Below are positions 20,661 through 30,298 of a DNA stretch of 64,000 nucleotides, one piece after another. Made by a program: the position numbers and the translations under genes. The stretch is from Silvania confinis (GTDB taxonomy: Bacteria; Pseudomonadota; Gammaproteobacteria; Enterobacterales; Enterobacteriaceae): the NCBI RefSeq assembly GCF_025564085.1, contig NZ_JAMGZJ010000075.1, positions 62,001-126,000 of the forward strand, given 5' to 3'. The notes below the pieces were generated by a model. It was not told the DNA's origin, made no database searches, and saw nothing but the letters and a program-made list of their open reading frames with translations. How positions within the stretch are numbered: the stretch's first letter is position 1; every line of letters begins with the position of its first letter.

Positions 20661-21314
20661 ATGTCACAGTTACCGATGCTCCAGGTTGCGCTGGATAACC
20701 AGACGCTGTCTCACGCGTATGAAACCACACGTCTTATCGCCGATGAGGTCGACATCATTGAAGTGGGCACCATCCTTTGCGTGGGAGAGGGCGTGCGCGC
20801 CGTTCGCGATCTGAAAGCCCTGTATCCGCACAAAATTGTGCTGGCGGACGCCAAAATCGCCGATGCGGGCAAGATCCTGTCGCGGATGTGTTTTGAAGCC
20901 AATGCCGATTGGGTCACGGTGATCTGCTGTGCTGACATCAACACCGCCAAAGGAGCGCTGGAGGTGGCGAAAGAGTTCAACGGCGATGTGCAGATTGAAC
21001 TGACGGGTTTCTGGACCTGGGAACAGGCAAAAGAATGGCGCGATGCCGGTATTCAGCAGGTGGTGTATCACCGCAGCCGTGATGCACAGGCCGCAGGCGT
21101 TGCCTGGGGAGAAGCGGATATCAGCGCGGTGAAACGTCTGGCAGACATGGGCTTTAAAGTGACCGTGACGGGTGGACTGGCGCTAGAGGATCTACCGCTG
21201 TTCGCCGGTATTCCGATTCACGTCTTTATTGCCGGTCGCAGCATTCGCGATGCGGCCTCTCCGGTTGAGGCTGCGCGCCAGTTCAAACGTTCCATCGCCC
21301 AGCTGTGGGGATAA
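20661..21314 (+). CDS. ulaD: UlaD, 3-keto-L-gulonate-6-phosphate decarboxylase
   Basis: This is a 217-residue TIM-barrel decarboxylase of the OMP-decarboxylase suprafamily. The DxKxxD catalytic/metal motif is seen as LADAKIAD (D63, K65, D68), and the phosphate-binding end as GGLALED and IAGRSIRDA. The start at 20661 is chosen because GAGGG lies 7 nt upstream; the ATG at 20655 is only 1 nt from that site. It produces L-xylulose-5-phosphate for UlaE. Confidence 0.97.
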   Translation: MSQLPMLQVALDNQTLSHAYETTRLIADEVDIIEVGTILCVGEGVRAVRDLKALYPHKIVLADAKIADAGKILSRMCFEANADWVTVICCADINTAKGALEVAKEFNGDVQIELTGFWTWEQAKEWRDAGIQQVVYHRSRDAQAAGVAWGEADISAVKRLADMGFKVTVTGGLALEDLPLFAGIPIHVFIAGRSIRDAASPVEAARQFKRSIAQLWG

Positions 21315-21323
21315 GGAGCGGCT

Positions 21324-22190
21324 ATGTTAAGCAAACAGGTTCCACTTGGGATCTATGAAAAGGCCCTCCCCGCCGGGGAGGGCTGGCTTGAGCGACTGCA
21401 GCTCGCCAAAAAGCTGGGTTTTGATTTTGTCGAAATGTCGCTGGATGAAACCGATCTGCGTTTGTCACGTCTGGACTGGTCGTGTGAACAGCGGCTGGCG
21501 CTGGTGGCTGCTATTGCCGAAACCGGCGTGCGCGTGCCGTCGATGTGCCTTAGCGCCCACCGTCGCTTCCCGCTCGGCAGCGAAGATAATGCGGTGCGCC
21601 ATCAGGGGCTGGAGATCATGCGTAAAGCCATTCGCCTGGCTCAGGACGTGGGCATCCGCGTTATCCAGCTTGCGGGTTATGACGTTTACTATCAGGACGC
21701 GAACGATGAAACGCGCCGCCGCTTTCGCGAAGGGCTGAAAGAGAGCGTCGAGATGGCGAGTCGTGCCCAGGTGACGCTGGCGATGGAGATCATGGATTAC
21801 CCGCTGATGAACTCCATCAGCAAGGCGCTGGGCTACGCCCACTACCTGAATAACCCGTGGTTCCAGCTCTATCCCGATATTGGCAATCTCTCCGCGTGGG
21901 ATAACGACGTGCAGATGGAGCTACAGGCCGGAATGGGACACATCGTCGCGGTACACGTCAAAGACACGCGCCCGGGCGTGTTTAAAAACGTTCCCTTCGG
22001 CAGCGGGGTGGTGGATTTTGAACAGTGCTTTACCACTCTCAAACAGAGCGGCTATTGCGGACCTTATCTGATTGAGATGTGGAGCGAAACCGCTGACAAC
22101 CCGGAGCATGAAGTCGCAAAAGCACGCGACTGGGTACTCGGGAAGATGGCGCAGGCCGGGCTGGTGGGAGGTGAGAATGCAGCAGCTTAA
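21324..22190 (+). CDS. ulaE: UlaE, L-xylulose-5-phosphate 3-epimerase
   Basis: This is a 288-residue xylose-isomerase-like TIM barrel. Metal-ligand regions are visible in [11 protein letters not shown] (Glu), YPDIGN (Asp), VAVHVKDT (His) and YLIEMW (Glu). It epimerises L-xylulose-5-P to L-ribulose-5-P. It is about four residues longer at the C-terminus than E. coli UlaE. Its last 14 bases overlap ulaF. Confidence 0.96.
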   Translation: MLSKQVPLGIYEKALPAGEGWLERLQLAKKLGFDFVEMSLDETDLRLSRLDWSCEQRLALVAAIAETGVRVPSMCLSAHRRFPLGSEDNAVRHQGLEIMRKAIRLAQDVGIRVIQLAGYDVYYQDANDETRRRFREGLKESVEMASRAQVTLAMEIMDYPLMNSISKALGYAHYLNNPWFQLYPDIGNLSAWDNDVQMELQAGMGHIVAVHVKDTRPGVFKNVPFGSGVVDFEQCFTTLKQSGYCGPYLIEMWSETADNPEHEVAKARDWVLGKMAQAGLVGGENAAA

Positions 22191-22863
22191 GCAGCAGGTA
22201 TTTGAGGCAAACATGGATTTACCGCGTTACGGCCTCGTCACCTTTACCTGGGGAAACGTCAGCGCCATTGACCGCGCGCGCGGGTGGGTGGCAATCAAAC
22301 CCAGCGGTGTGGCCTATGACAGCATGGGCGTCGACGATATCGTGGTGGTGGATCTCAGCGGCAAGGTCGTCGAGGGAAAATGGCGACCCTCTTCCGATAC
22401 GGCAACCCATCTGGCGCTTTATCAGCGTTATCCCTCTATCGGCGGAGTGGTGCACACCCACTCGACGCATGCGACCGCCTGGGCGCAGGCCGGGCGGTCG
22501 ATCCCCGCGCTGGGTACCACCCATGCGGACTATTTCTTTGGCGATATCCCCTGTACGCGGGCATTAACCGAAGAGGAGGTGCAGGATCGCTATGAGCTCA
22601 ACACCGGCAAGGTAATCATTGAGACGCTGGGCGACGGCGAACCGCTGCACAGGCCGGGGATTGTCGTTTATCAGCACGGGCCCTTCGCCTGGGGTAAAGT
22701 CGCCCACGATGCGGTGCATAACGCGGTGGTGCTGGAGGAGGTAGCCAGAATGGCGTGGATTGCGCAGGGCATTAATCCGCACCTGCAGCCGATCGACAGC
22801 TACCTGATGAACAAGCATTTTATGCGCAAGCATGGTCCAGATGCCTATTACGGACAAAAATAA
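22177..22863 (+). CDS. ulaF: UlaF, L-ribulose-5-phosphate 4-epimerase
   Basis: This is a 228-residue class II aldolase-fold epimerase that feeds D-xylulose-5-phosphate to the pentose phosphate pathway. Zinc ligands are visible in HTHSTH (His93 and His95) and in [10 protein letters not shown] (third His), and the substrate site in SSDTATH (about 72-78). The start at 22177 is supported by GGGAGGTGAG and by length; it lies inside the end of ulaE, giving translational coupling. It is the last gene of the ula operon. Confidence 0.97.
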   Translation: MQQLKQQVFEANMDLPRYGLVTFTWGNVSAIDRARGWVAIKPSGVAYDSMGVDDIVVVDLSGKVVEGKWRPSSDTATHLALYQRYPSIGGVVHTHSTHATAWAQAGRSIPALGTTHADYFFGDIPCTRALTEEEVQDRYELNTGKVIIETLGDGEPLHRPGIVVYQHGPFAWGKVAHDAVHNAVVLEEVARMAWIAQGINPHLQPIDSYLMNKHFMRKHGPDAYYGQK

Positions 22864-22886
22864 AAAAAGCCCCCGGGCAGGGGGCT
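22864..22886. terminator. Terminator between ulaF and yjfY
   Basis: AGCCCCC (22868-22874), loop GGGCA and GGGGGCT (22880-22886) form a GC-rich hairpin directly after the ulaF stop. The flanking A-run is a T-run on the minus strand, so it works best as the yjfY terminator and may also end ula transcription. Confidence 0.8.
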
Positions 22887-22940
22887 AATCACTATGACAA
22901 TATTCTCGTTGTTGGCTTTCCTGGTGCTAGCGTCAAAGCA

Positions 22941-23216
22941 TTACCGATAGATATCTGCGCTGACGTGCATATTGCCGTTGCTGCCCGGTTCACGGGTGAG
23001 CATGACGTGATAGTAGCGGGCATCCCGCGCATCGGCTTCTGCGTTAATCGCTTCTGTGGCTTCACTTTCCGTAGCGAAGTTATGGTTGATATAAATGACG
23101 CCCAGACTTTGCACATCATCCATATTTCTGGCCTGTCGGCTATCAACCTTTATGGCTGCTGTCGCGTTTGCACTGAGCAAAAGCGCAGCCAGAATGGCAA
23201 GGGTGATCTTTTTCAT
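22941..23216 (-). CDS. yjfY: YjfY, small DUF1471 secreted protein
   Basis: This is a 91-residue DUF1471/YhcN-family protein with signal peptide MKKITLAILAALLLSANATA-. It continues AIKVDSRQARNMDDVQSLGVIYI and ends in the family motif ARYYHVMLTREPGS..ADIYR. TGGAG precedes the ATG at 23216; a longer frame from 23306 would bury the signal peptide. It matches E. coli YjfY in sequence and place. It is the third DUF1471 gene flanking the ula region, with yjfN and bsmA. Confidence 0.92.
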   Translation of the reverse strand: MKKITLAILAALLLSANATAAIKVDSRQARNMDDVQSLGVIYINHNFATESEATEAINAEADARDARYYHVMLTREPGSNGNMHVSADIYR

Positions 23217-23411
23217 GATATGCGCTCCACGACAACCTACGGTGCGACGATATTCACTTCTGCTGATTAAAGTGTAATCACTAATCTGGCGGGCTATCGC
23301 GACCATTTCTGATGCTGTTGTTCAAAAAAACGGCGCAATGGCGTGGGAGTAATGGTAAATCACCCACTTAGACTGACTTTGCGCTTTGTGCGAATTATTT
23401 GCGCAATCAGC

Positions 23412-23440
23412 TTGAGTTTCCAGGGGGTGGCAAGTATTAT
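23412..23440 (+). promoter_or_regulatory. Sigma-70 promoter of rpsF-priB-rpsR-rplI
   Basis: TTGAGT (23412-23417), a 17-bp spacer and TATTAT (23435-23440) give a good sigma-70 promoter about 100 nt before rpsF. The rest of the 324-nt yjfY-rpsF gap (23217-23540) holds the yjfY promoter side and the leader described separately. Confidence 0.75.
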
Positions 23441-23480
23441 GGCGCGTCAATTTTTCAGCCGCCCTTTAATCACGTTCCTT

Positions 23481-23515
23481 GCCTCCATGGGCCGCGGCTG
23501 ACCCAGACAGGAGGC
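23481..23515 (+). promoter_or_regulatory. S6:S18 ribosomal leader (autoregulatory RNA of rpsF operon)
   Basis: GCCTCC (23481-23486) pairs with GGAGGC (23510-23515), and inside it TGGG (23488-23491) pairs with CCCA (23502-23505), enclosing a CCG-containing loop. This matches the known leader by which the S6:S18 complex represses rpsF. It ends 25 nt before the rpsF start. The structure is read directly; its role is from the known motif. Confidence 0.85.
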
Positions 23516-23522
23516 TGAATAA

Positions 23523-23936
<414 letters not shown>

Positions 23937-23942
23937 TTTCTG

Positions 23943-24489
<547 letters not shown>

Positions 24490-24516
24490 TCGGCCGCCGT
24501 CTATTAACGACTTTAA

Positions 24517-24978
<462 letters not shown>

Positions 24979-25003
24979 GTAATTACTCGTCACTACGTCG
25001 AAG

Positions 25004-25026
25004 CGCCGGCCTTGTGCCGGCGTTTT
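25004..25026 (+). terminator. Terminator of the rpsF-rplI operon
   Basis: CGCCGGC (25004-25010), loop CTTGT and GCCGGCG (25016-25022), then TTTTGCTTTTT, form a typical strong intrinsic terminator 26 nt after rplI. Confidence 0.92.
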
Positions 25027-25130
25027 GCTTTTTAACGCGACCCGCTTCGCCTTTTTAGCTTGTATGGTAGCTATTCCTGCCGCATTCTCTGATAATAAAA
25101 TGAAACACCATTTTATCTCTGAGATTTGCT

Positions 25131-26072
25131 ATGGACTCCGTTCTGCCCACCCCTGTTTTTGCGCGTAAAAATATCGCCTATGCCAGCGCGACGCTCTGTT
25201 GCCTGCTCTGGGGTAGCTCGTATCCGGCGATTAAAAGCGGCTATGAACTGTTTCAGATCGCCACCGATGATATTCCCTCAAAAGTGGTCTTTGCCGGTTA
25301 TCGGTTTGTCTTTGCAGGCCTGCTGTTGCTGCTGTTTGCTCTCGCCCAGCGTAAACCTATTGCCAGACTCACTCCACGCCAGTTTGGCCAGCTGACTGTG
25401 CTTGGCCTGACGCAGACGGCGATCCAGTACACCTTCTTTTATATCGGCCTCGCCTACACCACGGGCGCGAAAGGTTCGATCATGAACGCGACGGCTACCT
25501 TCTTCAGCGTCATGCTGGCGCACTTTATCTATCAGAACGACAAAATCAGCTTCAACAAAGCCCTCGGCTGTATCCTCGGCTTTGCGGGAGTCATGCTCGT
25601 TAACTTTAACAGTGGCTTGCAGGACTTTCATTTTGTCTGGAATGGCGACGGTTTTGTGGTGCTGGCGGCCTTTATCCTCTCTGCCGCCACGCTGTATGGA
25701 AAACGTATTTCCCAGACGGTCGATCCTATGGTGATGACCGGCTGGCAGCTGGCAATGGGCGGAGTGATGCTGGTAGTGGGGGGTTATGTGACAGGCGGTA
25801 CGCTGGAAGTGCACAGCGTCAAAGCCGCGGCAGTGCTGGGCTATCTGACGCTGCTCTCCTCGGTGGCCTTTGCGCTGTGGAGTTTGCTGCTGAAGTACAA
25901 CCGCGTCAGCATGATCGCGCCGTTCAACTTTATCGTCCCGGTGGCCGGAACGGTGCTGTCCGCTATCTTCCTCGGGGAAAATATTCTGGATATCAAATAC
26001 GCGATTGCGCTGGTTCTGGTCTGTTCCGGTATCTGGTGGGTTAACAAGGCGAGCAAAAAGCCCGCCCTGTGA
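25131..26072 (+). CDS. EamA/DMT-superfamily transporter
   Basis: This is a 313-residue inner-membrane protein with about ten helices in two EamA repeats. The first repeat includes CCLLWGSSYPAIKSG, and the second runs from about residue 170. It is a drug/metabolite transporter family exporter of unknown substrate. Late conserved segments are FALWSLLLKYNRVSMIAPFNFIVPVAGTVLSA-like. It is a different protein from the ytfF product in this window, although the same superfamily. It lies between rplI and ytfB, where E. coli K-12 has no such gene. Its stop is 13 nt from the convergent ytfB stop. Confidence 0.85.
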   Translation: MDSVLPTPVFARKNIAYASATLCCLLWGSSYPAIKSGYELFQIATDDIPSKVVFAGYRFVFAGLLLLLFALAQRKPIARLTPRQFGQLTVLGLTQTAIQYTFFYIGLAYTTGAKGSIMNATATFFSVMLAHFIYQNDKISFNKALGCILGFAGVMLVNFNSGLQDFHFVWNGDGFVVLAAFILSAATLYGKRISQTVDPMVMTGWQLAMGGVMLVVGGYVTGGTLEVHSVKAAAVLGYLTLLSSVAFALWSLLLKYNRVSMIAPFNFIVPVAGTVLSAIFLGENILDIKYAIALVLVCSGIWWVNKASKKPAL

Positions 26073-26085
26073 TCCCGGCGAAGGG

Positions 26086-26724
26086 CTATTTAATTCGCAG
26101 GAAGCTGCCATCTGACTGACGGGTAAACAGCACCTGCTGACCATTACCGCTGTCAATGGTCAGGCCCGTCACTACGCCGCTGGCGTTCTGGCGGATCTGC
26201 ACCATCTGCCCGTTTTGCAGGTTGCTCAAAGGCTTGCCTGCGCCTTCGACCTGCGCCATCGCATAAACATCGGTAGGCGGCAGGCTATGGTCGCGGAACA
26301 GCTGCGCCATTGTTTTGCCTGGTTCAACGCGATAGGTCCGCCACTGCTGTTCGATTCCCGGTGGTTGCTGCTGGGATTGTACCGGGGCGGCAGCCTGCTC
26401 CTGCGGTTGTTCCTCCTGGATAGGCTCGGGTTCTATCGGTGCCATCTGACCTGGATCGTTTGACGGTGCGACCAGCTGTGTCTGCATTGGCTGTGAGTCG
26501 GGCTGTGGCTGCGATTGCGAGCGGATATCCAGCTCGGCATCCCGGCGCACGGGTGATGTCTCGCTGTCGTCAGCACCCGGAAGCAAGAAACCTATGATGA
26601 CCAACAGCATCCCAATGATAATGCCCTTGCGGTGCAGGGGCGGCAGCGGATCCATAATGCGAAAGTTGTCTGGCGCATGCCAGATTTTCGCCAGGGTAGG
26701 TTTTATTTCAAATGGCCCGGGCAT
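26086..26724 (-). CDS. ytfB: YtfB, OapA-family cell-division/LysM-like envelope protein
   Basis: This is a 212-residue type II membrane protein. It has a short cytosolic N-terminus (MPGPFEIKPTLAKIWHAPDNF), one membrane segment at about 33-50, a Pro/Gln-rich linker at about 60-125 and a C-terminal OapA domain (WRTYRVEPGKTMAQLFRDH.. to FTRQ) that binds glycans. The start at 26724 is set by AGGAGG at 6 nt and matches E. coli length. E. coli YtfB localises to the septum and binds N-acetylglucosaminyl glycans. It is divergent from fklB. Confidence 0.94.
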   Translation of the reverse strand: MPGPFEIKPTLAKIWHAPDNFRIMDPLPPLHRKGIIIGMLLVIIGFLLPGADDSETSPVRRDAELDIRSQSQPQPDSQPMQTQLVAPSNDPGQMAPIEPEPIQEEQPQEQAAAPVQSQQQPPGIEQQWRTYRVEPGKTMAQLFRDHSLPPTDVYAMAQVEGAGKPLSNLQNGQMVQIRQNASGVVTGLTIDSGNGQQVLFTRQSDGSFLRIK

Positions 26725-26955
26725 GGCTTTCCTCCTGCTCCGCGTCGCTTTTATCCTGTCCCGAGAAGTATAGTTTGCTAACTGACTGATGGGCGTAGCA
26801 AAGGTGACTTCCGTGACATATTCGGGAATAATCCAGATAGTCTCTATTGTTTCTGTTTCGTCGCAATTTGTCATCTTTCAATAAGACAAAGTTTTACCGG
26901 ATGGGGGGTGGCTGTTATGCTGCCCGCTACTTTAAATGTGATGGAAGGAAAACCC

Positions 26956-27576
26956 ATGACCACCCCGACTTTTGACACAATCGAAGCGCAGGCAAGCTAC
27001 GGTATCGGCTTGCAGGTAGGCCAGCAGCTGAGCGAATCAGGCCTGCAGGGTCTGTTACCTGAAGCGCTGGTGGCGGGTATCGCCGATGCACTGGAAGGCA
27101 AACACCCGGCGGTTCCGGTGGATGTGGTTCACCGTGCGCTGCGTGAAATTCACGAACGTGCTGACGTTGTACGTCGTGCTCATTTTGAAGAGATGGCCGC
27201 AGAAGGCGTCAAATTCCTGGAAGAGAACCGCGAGCGCGAAGGCGTGAACAGCACCGAAACTGGCCTGCAGTTCCGCGTCATCAACCAGGGCGAAGGCACT
27301 ATTCCGGCGCGCACTGACCACGTACGTGTGCACTACACCGGTAAACTGATCGACGGCACCGTGTTCGACAGCTCCGTAGCGCGCGGCGAACCGGCAGAAT
27401 TCCCGGTCAACGGCGTGATCCCTGGCTGGATCGAAGCGCTGACTCTGATGCCAGTAGGCTCTAAATGGGAACTGACTATCCCGCAGAACCTGGCGTACGG
27501 TGAGCGTGGCGCTGGCGCGTCCATTCCGCCATTCAGCACCCTGGTGTTTGAAGTCGAGCTGCTGGAAATTCTGTAA
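26956..27576 (+). CDS. fklB: FklB, FKBP-type peptidyl-prolyl isomerase (FKBP22)
   Basis: This is a 206-residue cytosolic FKBP22. The N-terminal dimerisation domain (about 1-90) is followed by the FKBP catalytic domain (about 105-206), with [32 protein letters not shown] and [12 protein letters not shown]. The start at 26956 has AAGGA at 7 nt and matches E. coli length. It catalyses proline isomerisation during folding. Confidence 0.98.
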   Translation: MTTPTFDTIEAQASYGIGLQVGQQLSESGLQGLLPEALVAGIADALEGKHPAVPVDVVHRALREIHERADVVRRAHFEEMAAEGVKFLEENREREGVNSTETGLQFRVINQGEGTIPARTDHVRVHYTGKLIDGTVFDSSVARGEPAEFPVNGVIPGWIEALTLMPVGSKWELTIPQNLAYGERGAGASIPPFSTLVFEVELLEIL

Positions 27577-27589
27577 ACGCGTTTTCTTT

Positions 27590-27614
27590 TTCCTCTCCTC
27601 ATTCGGGAGAGGAA
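27590..27614. terminator. Hairpin after fklB
   Basis: TTCCTCTCC (27590-27598) and GGAGAGGAA (27606-27614) form a perfect 9-bp stem with loop TCATTCG, 13 nt after the fklB stop. No T-run follows, so it may be a Rho-assisted end or 3' mRNA stabiliser. The CTCTCC/GGAGAG core resembles the repeat at 35323-35343. Confidence 0.55.
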
Positions 27615-27884
27615 AATAGTTAAAAAACCTATAGTTACGCGCTAATCAACAGATTATCTTGCAAATGTAGCCGGTGAGTGTATTTTTGTGAGCTGTTTCG
27701 CGCTGTATGAGTGATATGACACTCACTTTAAACATATTATTAACATAATATTTAAATCACAGTATTCATCCCGCCGATTCTTACCTAATATCGATGAGTC
27801 CTGAAACAGGGCCGTCGCTTTTCGACGTTATAAAAGGCCAGAAGAGCCTAAACAACACAGGCAGTTACAACAGGAATAAATCAC
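27615..27884 (+). promoter_or_regulatory. cycA upstream control region
   Basis: This AT-rich gap has a CRP-like site TGTGA-GCTGTT-TCGCG (27687-27702). The leader just before cycA carries ACA/CA-rich stretches (AACAACACAGG, TTACAACAGGAA), the kind of target the GcvB small RNA binds in E. coli, where GcvB represses cycA. Both assignments are inference from motif resemblance. Confidence 0.5.
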
Positions 27885-29294
27885 ATGGTAGATCAGGTAA
27901 AAGTCGTTGCCGACGAAGAGGCACCGTCTGAACAATCACTACGGCGTAATCTCACAAACCGTCATATTCAGCTCATTGCCATCGGCGGGGCTATCGGCAC
28001 CGGGCTGTTTATGGGGTCAGGCAAAACCATCAGTCTGGCCGGGCCGTCGATCATATTCGTGTATATGATCATCGGTTTTATGCTCTTTTTCGTCATGCGT
28101 GCAATGGGAGAGCTGCTGCTCTCAAATCTCGAATACAAATCCTTTAGCGACTTTGCCTCCGACCTGTTAGGGCCGTGGGCCGGTTATTTCACCGGCTGGA
28201 CCTACTGGTTCTGTTGGGTGGTGACCGGGATGGCCGACGTCGTCGCGATTACGGCCTATGCACAGTTCTGGTTCCCCGGACTCTCCGACTGGGTTGCGTC
28301 GCTGGCGGTGATTGCCCTGCTGCTGAGCCTCAACCTCGCCACCGTGAAGATGTTCGGTGAGATGGAGTTCTGGTTTGCGATGATCAAAATCGTCGCTATC
28401 GTCGGGCTGATTGTGGTGGGTCTGGTGATGGTGCTCACGCACTTTACCTCACCAAGCGGCGTCCAGGCCTCGGTGACCCATCTGTGGAATGATGGCGGCT
28501 GGTTCCCGAAAGGGCTGAGTGGCTTCTTTGCCGGTTTCCAGATTGCGGTGTTTGCCTTCGTGGGGATTGAGCTGGTGGGAACGACCGCCGCAGAGACCAA
28601 AGATCCGGAGAAATCCCTGCCGCGCGCGATTAACTCCATTCCGATTCGCATCATTATGTTCTACGTCTTTGCGCTGATCGTCATTATGTCGGTCACGCCG
28701 TGGAGCTCGGTTGTCCCAACCAAGAGCCCGTTCGTGGAGCTGTTTGTGCTGGTGGGTCTGCCTGCTGCCGCAAGCCTGATTAACTTCGTGGTGCTGACGT
28801 CTGCGGCCTCTTCCGCCAACAGCGGCGTGTTCTCCACCAGCCGCATGCTGTTCGGTCTGGCACAGGAAGGCGTCGCGCCGAGCGCGTTCGCTAAGCTCTC
28901 TAAGCGTGCGGTACCGGCGAAAGGACTCACCTTCTCCTGTATTTGCCTGCTGGGTGGCGTGGTGATGCTCTACGTGAACCCGAGCGTGATTGGCGCATTT
29001 ACCATGATCACCACCGTGTCGGCGATCCTGTTTATGTTCGTCTGGACCATCATCCTGTGCTCGTACCTCGTGTACCGCAAACAGCGTCCACAGCTGCATG
29101 AGAAATCGATCTACAAAATGCCGTGGGGCAAGGTGATGTGCTGGGTGTGCATGGCGTTCTTCGCGTTCGTGCTGGTCCTTCTGACCCTGGAAGAGGATAC
29201 CCGTCAGGCGTTAATCGTCACGCCGCTGTGGTTTATTGCTCTGGGACTGGGCTGGATTTTTATCGGTAAGAAACGAATGGCGGGGGTGCGTTAA
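27885..29294 (+). CDS. cycA: CycA, D-alanine/D-serine/glycine permease
   Basis: This is a 469-residue amino-acid permease of the APC superfamily with 12 helices. It takes up glycine, D-serine, D-alanine and D-cycloserine with protons. The first-helix motif IGGAIGTGLFMGSGKTI (about 35-51) and FAFVGIELVGTTAAETKDP (about 224-242) are diagnostic. AGGAATAAATCAC precedes the ATG. Near-identical to E. coli CycA. Confidence 0.98.
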   Translation: MVDQVKVVADEEAPSEQSLRRNLTNRHIQLIAIGGAIGTGLFMGSGKTISLAGPSIIFVYMIIGFMLFFVMRAMGELLLSNLEYKSFSDFASDLLGPWAGYFTGWTYWFCWVVTGMADVVAITAYAQFWFPGLSDWVASLAVIALLLSLNLATVKMFGEMEFWFAMIKIVAIVGLIVVGLVMVLTHFTSPSGVQASVTHLWNDGGWFPKGLSGFFAGFQIAVFAFVGIELVGTTAAETKDPEKSLPRAINSIPIRIIMFYVFALIVIMSVTPWSSVVPTKSPFVELFVLVGLPAAASLINFVVLTSAASSANSGVFSTSRMLFGLAQEGVAPSAFAKLSKRAVPAKGLTFSCICLLGGVVMLYVNPSVIGAFTMITTVSAILFMFVWTIILCSYLVYRKQRPQLHEKSIYKMPWGKVMCWVCMAFFAFVLVLLTLEEDTRQALIVTPLWFIALGLGWIFIGKKRMAGVR

Positions 29295-29312
29295 GCATTA
29301 GTGCGGCTGTGT

Positions 29313-29388
29313 GCCGGGTGGCGCTAGCGCTTACCCGGCCTACGTTCGAGGTCGTTGTAGGCCCGGTAAGGCGAAGCCGCCACCGGGC
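29313..29388. repeat. REP/BIME element
   Basis: Two REP units in opposite orientation (29313-29343 and 29357-29388) lie between the convergent cycA and ytfE stops. A seven-T run at 29389-29395 follows the second, so the second hairpin can also terminate cycA transcription. Confidence 0.85.
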
Positions 29389-29393
29389 TTTTT

Positions 29394-30056
29394 TTATTCC
29401 CCGGCCAATGCCCGTGGGAACAGCACGTTATTCTCGAGGCTGATGTGTTCCATCAGATCGTCGATCATCTCGTTAATCCCGTTATACATGGCGCGCCAGG
29501 TGGTACAGGCATCCGCCGGTGGGGTCACGTTATCGGTGATGTGTTTGATCACTTCCACCAGTTCACCCGCATCGTCATGCTCGCTTTCCATCACGCTGAT
29601 CGGCCCCATCGCCTGGCTGCCCATTCCCTGTTTGATCATCGGGAACAGAATCTGCTCTTCTTTCATCATGTGGCTGGACAGCTCCTGATGCAGCATGGTC
29701 AGGTTTTTCGCCAGACCGCGCGGGACAGAGGCTTTCTCGGCATGCACACGTTCAACCTTGGTGGCCTGCAAGATCAGCTCTGGCAGCTGTTCGCGGTGGC
29801 GATCGTGATAGCGCACGATAATGTGATCGATGATGTCCGCCAGCGGCACGCTGCGCCAGTCTTTCTCCAGCGGCTGCTGGGCCAGGGTCGCCAGTTCTGC
29901 TTCGATGAGGTCCAGATCCAGTTCCTTGCGCGATGCTGCACGCGCCAGGGTTTGTTTACCGCCGCAGCAGTAGTCCATATCGTATTTACGGAACAGCGCA
30001 GATGCGCGTGGAATGGAGAGCGCCAGCTCGCCTAATGGTTGGTCGCGGTAGGCCAT
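29394..30056 (-). CDS. ytfE: YtfE, di-iron protein for repair of iron-sulfur clusters
   Basis: This is a 220-residue RIC/hemerythrin-like protein that helps repair Fe-S clusters after nitrosative or oxidative damage. The N-terminal ScdA domain has DYCCGG (Cys30-Cys31). All six predicted di-iron ligands are present: His84, His129, Glu133, His160, His204 and Glu208. The start at 30056 gives exactly the E. coli length. A palindromic NsrR-type operator lies 26 nt upstream, explaining NO induction. Confidence 0.98.
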   Translation of the reverse strand: MAYRDQPLGELALSIPRASALFRKYDMDYCCGGKQTLARAASRKELDLDLIEAELATLAQQPLEKDWRSVPLADIIDHIIVRYHDRHREQLPELILQATKVERVHAEKASVPRGLAKNLTMLHQELSSHMMKEEQILFPMIKQGMGSQAMGPISVMESEHDDAGELVEVIKHITDNVTPPADACTTWRAMYNGINEMIDDLMEHISLENNVLFPRALAGE

Positions 30057-30081
30057 TGCAATTACCTCATCGTCATTTGAT

Positions 30082-30104
30082 AAGGTGTATTTTAAATGCA
30101 TCTT
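30082..30104 (-). promoter_or_regulatory. NsrR operator of ytfE
   Basis: Arms AAGGTGTATTT (30082-30092) and AAATGCATCTT (30094-30104) around one T form the 23-bp 11-1-11 palindrome of the NsrR consensus (AAGATGYATTT..). It lies 26-48 nt before ytfE, where bound NsrR would block its promoter until NO inactivates its Fe-S cluster. GGGG-ATATA-CCCC follows at 30111-30123. Confidence 0.85.
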
Positions 30105-30214
30105 TATGCTGGGGATATACCCCTTTGGGAGCACGGAGCAAAAAGGAGGGGGATTCACAAAAATTTCTTATGTTTTAACTTGCTGAATGGGTTTAATAAT
30201 TTCCAAAAACAGAG

Positions 30215-30227
30215 GTGGTTAGACCAC
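30215..30227. promoter_or_regulatory. GntR/FadR-type palindrome before chemoreceptor
   Basis: GTGGT-TAG-ACCAC is a perfect palindrome with the TGGT-N3-ACCA core used by FadR-subfamily (e.g. PdhR-like) regulators. It ends 8 nt before the sigma-28 -35 element of the chemoreceptor, so a bound protein would sit over the promoter edge. The regulator is unknown. Confidence 0.4.
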
Positions 30228-30234
30228 GAAATGT

Positions 30235-30261
30235 TAAATAACCCGCCAGCCCTGCCGATAT
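30235..30261 (+). promoter_or_regulatory. Sigma-28 (FliA) type promoter of chemoreceptor
   Basis: TAAA (30235-30238), a 15-nt spacer and GCCGATAT (30254-30261) match the FliA consensus TAAA-N15-GCCGATAA at all but one defined base. It lies 38 nt before the start codon. Confidence 0.85.
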
Positions 30262-30298
30262 GCCTTATCAGACAATACCCTGCAACATAAGGCTTACA

